Source: a virus. From it: a stretch of 20,325 nt of DNA. Positions 13,188 to 20,102 of this stretch are shown one piece after another. The notes beneath the pieces are model-generated. The model was not told where the DNA came from, made no database searches, and saw nothing but the letters and a program-made list of their open reading frames with translations. Each line of letters starts with the position of its first letter. Positions within the stretch are counted from its first letter, which is position 1. A program made the translations under genes and the position numbers. The stretch covers positions 1-20,325 of the IMG/VR virus record IMGVR_UViG_3300019880_000033; one strand, written 5' to 3'.

Positions 13188-13409
13188 ATGCCAAGTACAG
13201 CTACAATTACAGGGTCGGTTGGGCCTGGAATTGCAATTACAGCAAGTGTATTCACCAATGTGGTGAGAATCGATTTTGACACTGTAGGCGAAGTGATGAC
13301 AATCTACATGTCAGATAAGATTGCACCTGCATACGTTAATATTGCTGCGGCTACAACTCTATTGCTAACAGTTGTAGCTCCAAACAATTACACTCTCACG
13401 ATTACTTAG
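13188..13409 (+). CDS. Small beta-rich head protein (73 aa)
   Basis: A 73-aa protein with Thr/Ala/Val-rich alternating strands (ATITGSVGPGIAITASVF, then NVVRIDFDTVGEVMTIYM) and an end typical of a beta sandwich (APNNYTLTIT). It follows the capsid gene by two bases and has no Cys, signal or helix. Decoration or fibre-like head proteins commonly sit here. The role is inferred from position only. Confidence 0.65.
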   Translation: MPSTATITGSVGPGIAITASVFTNVVRIDFDTVGEVMTIYMSDKIAPAYVNIAAATTLLLTVVAPNNYTLTIT

Positions 13410-13421
13410 GAGAAATGAAAA

Positions 13422-13799
13422 ATGCTTCGTAAAATTCTTGATTTTCTTACAGGTCCATTGGAGGGAAAATACTGGACACCAGATATTGATTTTCAGAATT
13501 TATCGTCAGTTCAGAGTGGATTACAACCTGGTCCAAGAACAATTGCATCGGCAGCTACAATTGCTCCTACTACGTTCATGACAGTAGTTTCTGGAACAGC
13601 AGCTATTGTTACCATAACACCACCTGTAACGGGTGCTCACATGTTGGTGTTTGTTCCTTCTGGTGCATGGACAACTACTACTGCTGGAAATATTGATAAG
13701 GCTCTATCAGCAGCAGTAGCTCTTACACCTATCTTATTTTTCTACAATCCAGTTACCGGTAAGTATACCTGTGGTAAATTGACTATCGTTAGTTCTTAG
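13422..13799 (+). CDS. Probable head decoration or fibre-like protein (125 aa)
   Basis: A 125-aa protein. After a short helix (LRKILDFLTGP) the rest is Thr/Val/Ala-rich beta structure: SAATIAPTTFMTVVSGTAAI at about residues 41-60, then GAHMLVFVPSGAWTTTTAGN and FFYNPVTGKY. The pattern resembles small beta-sandwich proteins that decorate phage heads or tails. AGGAG precedes the start by about 10 nt. It lies between two other small head-type genes. No direct family hit can be made by eye. Confidence 0.65.
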   Translation: MLRKILDFLTGPLEGKYWTPDIDFQNLSSVQSGLQPGPRTIASAATIAPTTFMTVVSGTAAIVTITPPVTGAHMLVFVPSGAWTTTTAGNIDKALSAAVALTPILFFYNPVTGKYTCGKLTIVSS

Positions 13800-13806
13800 T
13801 GGGATA

Positions 13807-13846
13807 GTAGAATGCAAATAGATGTTCATGTCCATTTACATTCTAC
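13807..13846 (+). promoter_or_regulatory. Hairpin covering the start codon of the 98-aa gene
   Basis: GTAGAATG-C-AAAT (13807-13819) pairs with ATTT-A-CATTCTAC (13834-13846): 12 base pairs with one C-A mismatch and a 14-nt loop. The ATG at 13812-13814 lies within the 5' arm. In mRNA the stem would hide the start codon, so translation of this gene may depend on coupling to upstream ribosomes or on melting. Confidence 0.6.
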
Positions 13847-14108
13847 CGGAAATGTAGAAGTGAAGTTGGACAAAATTCTTTTAAACCAGGAGAAGATGAT
13901 GGCAAAAGTTGATGATTTGAAGGCAGAGTTAGTTGCAGCAAACGAAGTAACGAATGAAATCGCATCGGACATTGATGATTTAGTTAAACGCGTAGGAGAG
14001 GGTTCATTATCTCCTGCTGAAGCTGATGAAGTTAAAACACAGTTAAGTGCATTAACAACGAAGTTAAAGGGAGTAGCGGCAGTTCATACTCCTAATTCAC
14101 CTGTTTAA
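13812..14108 (+). CDS. Coiled-coil protein (98 aa)
   Basis: A 98-aa protein with a short beta start (MQIDVHVHLHSTGNVEVKLD) and then a long heptad-like helix (about 20-60: LLNQEKMMAKVDDLKAELVA onward), a turn GSLSPAEAD, and a second helix (about 72-90). Such helical hairpins occur in many phage head and tail accessory proteins. It is the last gene before the double hairpin terminators. No signal peptide. The start codon lies inside a strong hairpin, suggesting controlled expression. Confidence 0.65.
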   Translation: MQIDVHVHLHSTGNVEVKLDKILLNQEKMMAKVDDLKAELVAANEVTNEIASDIDDLVKRVGEGSLSPAEADEVKTQLSALTTKLKGVAAVHTPNSPV

Positions 14109-14117
14109 CAGAACTGG

Positions 14118-14141
14118 ACTAATCATAATCCTGTGATTAGT
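14118..14141 (+). terminator. First hairpin after the head-gene block
   Basis: ACTAATCA (14118-14125) and TGATTAGT (14134-14141) form a perfect 8-bp stem with an 8-nt loop, ten bases past the stop at 14108. It is followed by TTGGTGG, without a long T run, and works as a terminator only together with the next hairpin, if at all. Confidence 0.5.
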
Positions 14142-14146
14142 TTGGT

Positions 14147-14189
14147 GGTGGGGGGGGTTTTTGTTTGTTGTGTCCCCCCACCCTCTTTT
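14147..14189 (+). terminator. GC-rich terminator with T run
   Basis: GGTGGGGGG (14147-14155) pairs with CCCCCCACC (14174-14182), a 9-bp GC stem with an 18-nt T-rich loop, followed by CTCTTTT. A run of eight G is present in the 5' arm. It separates the capsid block from the next gene cluster, and reads as a rho-independent terminator of the rightward transcript. Some read-through is likely because no clear promoter follows. Confidence 0.75.
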
Positions 14190-14206
14190 AAAGAAGGGAA
14201 TTGAAA

Positions 14207-14566
14207 ATGAATGATTTTGTTGTTGGTTCTAAGGAACCCAAATCTGAAAATACAAATGATATTTTAAGGAAGATTGCAGAATTAAATGCTGCTACCCATT
14301 CAGAAAATAAGCCACCAGATGTTACTGTCACGGTGACCGCTAGTAAAGATGAATTAGATGAACTCAAAAAAATTGAAGAAAATGAAAAATTACATGCAGC
14401 AGTAAAGCATGTTGGGCCTGGAAATTTATTGAAATTACGTAGACAAAGACAAATTTCTGAAAGAGTAGGAGAAATTTTAAAGGAACACCAGGGATTAGAA
14501 AGTAATGTTCCAGTCAATCCTACACATGAATATTGGGTTTTATTGAATGAATTAAGAGCTCTTTAA
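14207..14566 (+). CDS. Hypothetical phage protein (119 aa)
   Basis: Not recognised. A 119-aa protein with a disordered start (DFVVGSKEPKSENTND), helices at about 18-30 and 50-70 (ASKDELDELKKIEENEKLHA), a basic stretch LLKLRRQRQISERVGEIL (about 75-95), and an aromatic end HEYWVLLNELRAL. The ATG at 14207 is preferred to an in-frame TTG at 14201 because GGGA then has a 7-nt spacer. First gene after the terminator, and so the head of the second block. Likely a small virion or assembly protein. Confidence 0.65.
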   Translation: MNDFVVGSKEPKSENTNDILRKIAELNAATHSENKPPDVTVTVTASKDELDELKKIEENEKLHAAVKHVGPGNLLKLRRQRQISERVGEILKEHQGLESNVPVNPTHEYWVLLNELRAL

Positions 14567-14567
14567 A

Positions 14568-15128
14568 ATGGAATTAACTGAATCTATTGATTCTCTAAAT
14601 AAACAATTAGTGAATCTATTTGGAATTGATACCATTACGGGCCATGCTATGTGGCGGATAGTATGGTCCGAAAATCAAGTTGAGAAACGTTTGATGGATA
14701 CAACTGATGAAGGATTTCAATTACTTAGACCAGAAGTTAGATTAGTTCCAAAGTATAAACAGTGGATTAAGGAACGATATGTTCTTGAACATTTAGTTGA
14801 AGTTCCTGATATTAATTCAGGTGAATTACCTACAACTAAAATATCTTATGAACCTATTTGGGTATTTGAAACTCAAAAGGGGGATTATTTACCACCTAAA
14901 TTAGAAGCTGCTAAACTTGTTGTAGATACAGTTCAGTCCTCAATTGGACATGGTGGATTAAGAAAATATAAAGACCCGGATTCACATCAGGAAGAAGCAT
15001 TAGAAAATCAGAAGAAACGAATTGATGGATTGGTAACAGATTTATTTGGTAATGAAACTGTTATAGGTGATGCTCTCGCGTATGGAGAAGGTGTTGGATT
15101 TACTACCTCTAAAATAAAGGTTGAATAA
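14568..15128 (+). CDS. Conserved phage hypothetical (186 aa)
   Basis: A 186-aa protein opening with helices (TESIDSLNKQLVNLFGIDTI), then GHAMWRIVWSENQVEKRL (about 25-42), a beta segment with VPKYKQWIKERYVLEHL, and a helical C-terminus (EEALENQKKRIDGLVTDLFG). I have the impression of an unnamed family from environmental phages, which appears near neck genes. No signal, membrane or metal motif. The stop lies one base before the next ATG. Morphogenesis or tail role is inferred by position. Confidence 0.65.
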   Translation: MELTESIDSLNKQLVNLFGIDTITGHAMWRIVWSENQVEKRLMDTTDEGFQLLRPEVRLVPKYKQWIKERYVLEHLVEVPDINSGELPTTKISYEPIWVFETQKGDYLPPKLEAAKLVVDTVQSSIGHGGLRKYKDPDSHQEEALENQKKRIDGLVTDLFGNETVIGDALAYGEGVGFTTSKIKVE

Positions 15129-15129
15129 A

Positions 15130-15828
15130 ATGTCTCAAGTTGGGGTATTTCCAGGATTTCATGATTTTCGGCGTAGAACTATTCGTGCTCCAGTTAATCC
15201 ATTAGATGTAAGCACTGTTGTATCTATTCTTCCAAAAGAAATAGATGAAAGAAAATGGACTATTCAGCCGGGTAGATTTCTTATTCCTGCTGGTTCATTT
15301 GAAAATCCTGCTGTATTAGTTATAGGACCAAGTAGTTGGTGGAAAGAATTAGATGAAGAACAACCATTACTTGAAATTCCATGTTCTAGCATACAAGTTG
15401 CTGATTCTGTTGTCAAGGACTATTGCAATGGTATTCTAGCCTGTAATATGGGCGATACTATGCCTGGTTTATTTTTTGTACCTGGTGAATGGAGTTCAGA
15501 AGGAATTAAGAAAGAACGTCGTGGTGAATTAAATCAGGCTTTAATGAAGCAGAGAAATTGGTATAAAGTTTTGGTTAAAATGGCTGACACATTTTGGGCC
15601 AGAACTAATGGAAATCCATTATCAATTTCAGATGATATGAGACTAGCCGCGAAGGAACTAAATCTTGAGTCTAATAAGGAATGGACTAAGGATACACAAG
15701 CAGTAGATTTACAACGTTGCGTTGCTTGTGGTTCATTAGGTAATCCTATGTTTCCTGTTTGTGCTGTATGTAAGGCAGTTAAAGACCCAGAAAAAGCTAA
15801 ATCACTCGGAATTACATTTGCAGTCTAA
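15130..15828 (+). CDS. Morphogenesis-region protein with C-terminal zinc ribbon (232 aa)
   Basis: A 232-aa protein with a beta-rich N-terminal part (VVSILPKEIDERKWTIQPGR at about 31-50), a central block with several Trp and GEWSSEG, and a helical stretch (about 120-160). The C-terminus is a zinc ribbon: CVAC and CAVC at 197-200 and 211-214 (CxxC-N10-CxxC). A zinc knuckle suggests binding of nucleic acid or a partner protein during assembly. The ATG at 15130 is preferred over an in-frame TTG at 15121. The stop is shared with the next start (TAATG). Unnamed family; function unknown. Confidence 0.65.
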   Translation: MSQVGVFPGFHDFRRRTIRAPVNPLDVSTVVSILPKEIDERKWTIQPGRFLIPAGSFENPAVLVIGPSSWWKELDEEQPLLEIPCSSIQVADSVVKDYCNGILACNMGDTMPGLFFVPGEWSSEGIKKERRGELNQALMKQRNWYKVLVKMADTFWARTNGNPLSISDDMRLAAKELNLESNKEWTKDTQAVDLQRCVACGSLGNPMFPVCAVCKAVKDPEKAKSLGITFAV

Positions 15829-16544
15829 TGCCTAGTACAACAGACCTTACAGCTGCACAAGTAATGGACCGTTCTGCATCATTAATGAATGATACAGCTA
15901 AGACTGTATATACATATGTGGCTCAACTTCCATATCTGAATATGGCTGTAGATGAATTACAGGAAATATTTGAATTGAATAATATTCCTGTAACTAATCA
16001 AACTCAAAGTCCTCCAATTACTGTAGCTGCTGGGATTATTGTAATAAATCCTTTAATTGGATACCCCCCTAATACTGCGCCAAATTATCCAATTGATTTA
16101 GTTGATATTCAGGGTTTATATGAGCGATTAGCTGGAAGTACTGAACCATTCATACCAATGACTCAGCGGGAATTTTTACCTCATTCTCTTGATAATCTAC
16201 CCACTGAGTCATTAGGATATTGGATTTGGCAAGACCAGAGAATTAAGTTTATTGGGTCTAGTATAGCTCGTGAAGTTAAGATAGACTATATTAAGAAAAT
16301 ATTTCCTGATGAATTAGTTTCATCCTCTGCAATAGGAATAATCAATGCGAGAGGTTTTCTCTATTATCGAACTGCCGCTCTATGTTCTCAGTTTATTGGT
16401 GAAAATTCTTCTAGGGCGTCTGAATTAAATACATTTGCTACATTAGCCTTAGATAGAATTACTGGAATTGGTATCAAGGGTAAGCAAGCAATTATGACAC
16501 GTCGTAGACCTTTCATGGCTACATACAAATCAAGGGGGTTCTAA
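15828..16544 (+). CDS. Head-to-tail connector (adaptor) type protein
   Basis: A 238-aa protein whose first part (MPSTTDLTAAQVMDRSASLM, then NDTAKTVYTYVAQLPYLNMA) is helical and matches the usual opening of podovirus-like connector/adaptor proteins, which bind the portal ring and close the head. Next come beta strands (QSPPITVAAGIIVINPLIGY) and helices (RGFLYYRTAALCSQFIGEN), ending in a basic tail RRRPFMATYKSRGF. The length and order fit a neck protein. It starts on the previous stop as TAATG and has no strong ribosome site, consistent with coupling. Confidence 0.7.
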   Translation: MPSTTDLTAAQVMDRSASLMNDTAKTVYTYVAQLPYLNMAVDELQEIFELNNIPVTNQTQSPPITVAAGIIVINPLIGYPPNTAPNYPIDLVDIQGLYERLAGSTEPFIPMTQREFLPHSLDNLPTESLGYWIWQDQRIKFIGSSIAREVKIDYIKKIFPDELVSSSAIGIINARGFLYYRTAALCSQFIGENSSRASELNTFATLALDRITGIGIKGKQAIMTRRRPFMATYKSRGF

Positions 16545-16613
16545 CCGATTAAAAATAATCTCACGCCACTACGCAATGTAGGTTGGTCCTTTCTTCCCAG
16601 GATGAGGTGAGTG

Positions 16614-16838
16614 ATGGCATTTCGATACGTTAAAAATATCTGGTCTACTCTCAGACAAACAGCAGATAGAGATGTTTGGCATGTAGCTGATGCAGGAGCA
16701 CCAGTTAATGGAACTTCAGGTACTGGTGTAGGTATGCTTGGTCCAGGAACTATATATTCAAATACAACTACTGGTAAGTTGTATGTGAATGTTGGAACTA
16801 AAGCATCCCCTACCTGGGAAACTGTAACTTCTGCATAG
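16614..16838 (+). CDS. Small structural-type protein (74 aa)
   Basis: A 74-aa protein with a short helix (FRYVKNIWSTLRQT), then Gly/Thr-rich beta turns (VNGTSGTGVGMLGPGTIYSN, TTTGKLYVNVGTKASPTW) that match the repeated turn-strand texture of phage fibre or neck proteins (compare GTLYYSTDT near 20151-20190). GAGGTGAGTG lies before the ATG, so 16614 is preferred to GTG at 16611. The 16545-16613 gap shows only this ribosome site and a 4-bp hairpin. Confidence 0.65.
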   Translation: MAFRYVKNIWSTLRQTADRDVWHVADAGAPVNGTSGTGVGMLGPGTIYSNTTTGKLYVNVGTKASPTWETVTSA

Positions 16839-16843
16839 TTAAG

Positions 16844-16904
16844 GGACCTTCTGTATTGACCGAGAATGACAGATATGACCTACTCTGGGAAATACAGAAG
16901 GTCC
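16844..16904 (+). repeat. 14-bp perfect inverted repeat around a TTG start
   Basis: GGACCTTCTGTATT (16844-16857) is the exact reverse complement of AATACAGAAGGTCC (16891-16904), with a 33-nt loop. The left arm contains part of the AAGGGA ribosome site (16841-16846) and the first two bases of the TTG start (16856-16858) of the 40-aa gene. In mRNA the stem would hide the start; as DNA it could also be a protein-binding site. Confidence 0.7.
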
Positions 16905-16978
16905 ATGATATTGTAAAATGTCATATTAGAGATTGCCCAAAGTGTAAAGAGTATTATAGGATTTTATTGGCAAAATAA
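16856..16978 (+). CDS. Small Cys/His protein with TTG start (40 aa)
   Basis: A 40-aa frame starting at TTG: MTENDRYDLLWEIQKVHDIV, then CHIRDCPKCKEYYRILLAK. C22, H23, C27 and C30 are grouped (CHx3CPxC), with H17 nearby, making a possible compact metal site. AAGGGA lies about 9 nt ahead, and the stop overlaps the next gene as TAATG, both supporting reality. The start sits inside the 14-bp inverted repeat, so expression may be structurally controlled. Function unknown. Confidence 0.55.
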   Translation: MTENDRYDLLWEIQKVHDIVKCHIRDCPKCKEYYRILLAK

Positions 16979-17292
16979 TGGCTGAATTGAAAATTAAAAC
17001 TGGGGTTAAACCAAGAAGTTTAGTGATAGCTGCTGCTGTAGTTAATGCAGCTAATGAGATGAAATTAGATAAGTATATGCTTATCACTAGTGGTAATGAT
17101 GGCAAGCATGGTATAGATAGTAAGCATTATTCAGATGAAGCATTAGATTTTAGAACAAAACATCTAGATAATTTTCAACTGGAATTGTTAATTAAGACAG
17201 TAAAACGGCATCTTGGTAAAGGATATCAATTAATAGTAGAGGAAAGAACTAAGGAAAATGAACATCTTCATATTGAGTATGACCCGGTATGA
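16978..17292 (+). CDS. M15-type peptidase (cell-wall endopeptidase)
   Basis: A 104-aa compact protein with the M15 zinc peptidase signature: SKHYSDEALDFR at residues 48-59 (H50 and D57 as metal ligands) and EHLHIEYDP at 95-103 (H96/H98 as the late ligand). The first part (LITSGNDGKHG) also fits. Such enzymes cut peptide cross-links in peptidoglycan, acting as endolysin or as virion-associated entry enzyme. Its place between connector and nozzle-like genes leaves both options open; no holin is next to it. No signal peptide. Starts on a TAATG and ends with ATGA into the next gene. Confidence 0.8.
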   Translation: MAELKIKTGVKPRSLVIAAAVVNAANEMKLDKYMLITSGNDGKHGIDSKHYSDEALDFRTKHLDNFQLELLIKTVKRHLGKGYQLIVEERTKENEHLHIEYDPV

Positions 17293-19193
17293 GAGACCAT
17301 GAACCATTAACACTCGAAGATTTTAACGGCTACTTTAATCGTGGTGACCCTGAAACTGTGCCCGAAGACCATTTTGTAGAAATTAATAATATTCAATTTA
17401 CAGAATCTGGATTTGAAACTAGAGATGGAATAGATTTATATCAGAGTCCTGTTGGAATTGCATTAGATAATGCTGTTCGAATTCAACCTTTTACTTTACA
17501 GAGTCAGCAATCTTTATTAGTTCTCACTACTGGTGGAAATATTCATCATATAATATCATCTACTGTAGTTCATCTAAATATACTTCAAAAGCCATTAATG
17601 ACTGATTTTAATGCTGCGGCCATAGCTGGTCGAGCATATATTACACCGTTCTTTACCAATGCGAATAATCAGGAAGTGGGATTACAAAATGAATTTCTTT
17701 ACGTTTATTTGGGTGCAGGCGTAACAGCACGTAAAGCCGCGGGGCCTAAACCTACTGGTCCTGCATTAATTGCAACTGCATCCGGGGTGGGATTTAGTGA
17801 TGTAGGATTTAAATTATTTGCGGTGGTATATGAAACTGATACAGGATATCTTACAGCACTTGGACCAGCTATTTTTGCATCTGCTACTTCTGTTAGTAAT
17901 ACTATCGGATTTGATATTTCTAATATTCCTGTTTCTCCTGATGTATTCGTTTTAAAGAAACATATAGTAGCAACTAAAACTATTCTAAATTATAATGGGG
18001 ACCAAGATGGGTATGAGTTCTTTTTTGTTCCTGGTGGTGATATGCTTAACGCTGTCACTACCAAGCATATTGATTTTTTTGATATTGACTTGCTCGAAGA
18101 AGCATCTCGTCTTATCGATAATTTTTCTGAAATACCTGCTGGTGTTGGACTTACTACGTATCATGGTCGTCTTGTTCTTACCACAACTTTCACGGATATT
18201 TCCATAGCTTATGTATCACATCCGGGTGAACCTGAAGCATTTGACCAAATAGATGGATTACTTATTGTTCCATTAGATGGTAATCCATTAACTAATTGTC
18301 AGGAATATCGAGACGTATTATATTTATTTAAGAAAACTAGAACGGTTGGATATTCGGATAATCAAGATGTTCCCAGCACTTGGCAACCATTTATCGTTGA
18401 TGAGGGTGTTGGTGCTCCTGTTCATGGAATTGCTACTGTTTTGGATTCTGGTGGAGTTAACGTAGATTTTCTACTTATTGCTGATTTTTCTGGTATCATG
18501 TTATTTAATGGGGCTTATACCAGACCTGAACTTAGTTGGAAAATAAGAAATTATTGGTTTGGATTAGATAGAACTCAATTCCGAAAGATTGAATTAATCA
18601 ATGATTCAATTGGAGAAAAATTATATTGTGTTCTTCCTACAGGAACTGTATTAGTAGGTAATTATCAGAATGGAATGAATCCCAAAACTATTAGATGGTC
18701 TAAATGGATTTTTGACGTTCCAATAACTACTCTAGAACTAATTGATACTAGTACGATTCTTTTGGGTGCAACTGTAAATGCGAGCAATCAATCGGGAATA
18801 TATAAAGTTATACCAGCTAAGACAAATGATACTTTGTATGACCTCGCGAATACGGTTTCGGTTGTTAAGATTCCAAATCCTCTAATTCAAACAGCATTTA
18901 CTGATGTTACTGAAGGGGAAACTATAGTTCATTTCACTGCAATAAAACTAAGAGTAATTGGAACTGGAAATCTTCTGATGACACTTTATTCATTAGATAA
19001 GGTAATATCTGAAGTATTAGTTCCAATTCCAATGACATTACTTTCAGACCGTCAACCTACTAGATTAGCCAATTTTCAAACTCAGAAAGCTAGTTTAGAA
19101 TTAAAGACTACAGTATTAAATGAGATATTTAAGATTAATAGAATTATTGTTTTTGCCAAGGAAGTATTTGCTGATTTTCCATCTGTTCAATGA
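17289..19193 (+). CDS. Tail nozzle / hub-like beta-propeller protein
   Basis: A 634-aa protein with an opening typical of podovirus nozzle/hub proteins: DFNGYFNRGDPETVPEDHF at residues 11-29 and FETRDGI at 42-48. The rest is dominated by regular beta strands (for example SLLVLTTGGNIHHI, LFAVVYETDTGYL, EYRDVLYLFKKTR), as in a beta propeller. Nozzle proteins form the terminal tube of short tails and contact the cell surface or needle. There is no signal or membrane helix. It overlaps the peptidase stop as ATGA and its own stop overlaps the next start. The nozzle assignment rests on pattern and position, not on a specific motif. Confidence 0.65.
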   Translation: MRDHEPLTLEDFNGYFNRGDPETVPEDHFVEINNIQFTESGFETRDGIDLYQSPVGIALDNAVRIQPFTLQSQQSLLVLTTGGNIHHIISSTVVHLNILQKPLMTDFNAAAIAGRAYITPFFTNANNQEVGLQNEFLYVYLGAGVTARKAAGPKPTGPALIATASGVGFSDVGFKLFAVVYETDTGYLTALGPAIFASATSVSNTIGFDISNIPVSPDVFVLKKHIVATKTILNYNGDQDGYEFFFVPGGDMLNAVTTKHIDFFDIDLLEEASRLIDNFSEIPAGVGLTTYHGRLVLTTTFTDISIAYVSHPGEPEAFDQIDGLLIVPLDGNPLTNCQEYRDVLYLFKKTRTVGYSDNQDVPSTWQPFIVDEGVGAPVHGIATVLDSGGVNVDFLLIADFSGIMLFNGAYTRPELSWKIRNYWFGLDRTQFRKIELINDSIGEKLYCVLPTGTVLVGNYQNGMNPKTIRWSKWIFDVPITTLELIDTSTILLGATVNASNQSGIYKVIPAKTNDTLYDLANTVSVVKIPNPLIQTAFTDVTEGETIVHFTAIKLRVIGTGNLLMTLYSLDKVISEVLVPIPMTLLSDRQPTRLANFQTQKASLELKTTVLNEIFKINRIIVFAKEVFADFPSVQ

Positions 19194-19318
19194 AAAAGAA
19201 AACTCGACTTCTTTGGTGCCAATACTGTAAACGCAAAAGAATATTTAAATCTTATTTGAAAACGAAATGTATTTGCAGTCAAGGTCATGTATTTCATGAC
19301 CCATTATATCCATTATGA
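19190..19318 (+). CDS. Small zinc-ribbon-like protein (42 aa)
   Basis: A 42-aa, strongly basic protein: MKKKTRLLWCQYCKRKRIFK, then C27-x-C29 and H33/H36 (CICSQGHVFH). CxxC plus CxC and two His gives a likely zinc site and a positively charged surface, suited to binding nucleic acid or a tail protein. Overlapping ATGA at the start (19190-19193) and an ATGA shared with the next gene (19315) support that it is translated. Function unknown. Confidence 0.65.
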   Translation: MKKKTRLLWCQYCKRKRIFKSYLKTKCICSQGHVFHDPLYPL

Positions 19319-19746
19319 GTCCATTCAAGAAGGGACCACAACAACCCGATTTTGCTGATTTAATTGTATCTCTATCTAATTCTCGTGCCCAGATTAAAGA
19401 GAATGCATTATATCAGACACTCTTTATTCTTCTACAACGAATTACTAGGTCTAGAGATTTAATTCTTGAAGATTTAAAAGATTTAGAAGGGCTTCTAAAT
19501 GACTTGAAAAACGTCACATTTATCACTATAGATGACGAAACAATTTCACTTCCTAATTCACGAAGATTAATGGAATCCTTGGGAATTGATTTTGATGATT
19601 CTGTATTTGGTGAGAGAACATTGCGCCTTACCCATTATTGGAATGTATTAACTGATGGTGCAACTCCACCTGCATTGATTTCCGCTGATGGAGATGCTAT
19701 AGCCTGCGAACATCCTGTAGACGATATTGCACCATTCTTCCCATAG
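19315..19746 (+). CDS. Tail-region hypothetical (143 aa)
   Basis: A 143-aa protein with a helical N-terminal half (residues 13-70: DFADLIVSLSNSRAQIKENA onward, with repeated Leu/Ile heptads) suited to trimeric coiled-coil packing, and a small domain at the end (TLRLTHYWNVLTDGATPPAL, then GDAIACEHPVDD). This helical-then-compact layout occurs in fibre connectors. It starts on the previous stop. Role inferred from position next to fibre-type genes. Confidence 0.6.
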   Translation: MSPFKKGPQQPDFADLIVSLSNSRAQIKENALYQTLFILLQRITRSRDLILEDLKDLEGLLNDLKNVTFITIDDETISLPNSRRLMESLGIDFDDSVFGERTLRLTHYWNVLTDGATPPALISADGDAIACEHPVDDIAPFFP

Positions 19747-19756
19747 GAGTTAGAAA

Positions 19757-20101
19757 ATGCCACGTACACCGAAAAGATTGTATGGACCCGCATTAGTTGC
19801 AACTGGCCCAGCTACAGTTTATACTGTTCCAGCAGTAACTAAGACAATCATTAGACAAATACATTTATCAAATCCATCTGGTGCCGCAGTTACATTTACT
19901 TTATCAATTGGTGCAGACGCTGCTGGAACTAGATTATGGTCAGCATATTCTATTCCTGCGGCTGCGGCTGGTGTAACTGATTCAGTACGTGATATTTTCA
20001 TGTATGAAGTTATGGAAGCTGCTGAAGTTTTACAGATTGCAGCAGGCACCAATAACATCCTGAATATTACCATTTCTGGCGATGAATGCACATTAGGCTA
20101 G
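19757..20101 (+). CDS. Small fibre/receptor-type beta protein (114 aa)
   Basis: A 114-aa protein made of beta strands rich in Ala, Thr and Gly (VTKTIIRQIHLSNPSGAAVT at about 27-46, then SIGADAAGTRLWSAYSIPAA). The motif LSNPSGAAVTFTLSIG is common in small phage tail or head appendage proteins. AGGAG lies before the start. No membrane or metal motif. Likely a tail-associated protein. Confidence 0.65.
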   Translation: MPRTPKRLYGPALVATGPATVYTVPAVTKTIIRQIHLSNPSGAAVTFTLSIGADAAGTRLWSAYSIPAAAAGVTDSVRDIFMYEVMEAAEVLQIAAGTNNILNITISGDECTLG

Positions 20102-20102
20102 T

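Noticed and set aside
14554-14563. Perfect palindrome AAGAGCTCTT just before a start
   Set aside because: It is the Leu-Arg-Ala-Leu coding end of the upstream gene, and short palindromes are common by chance.
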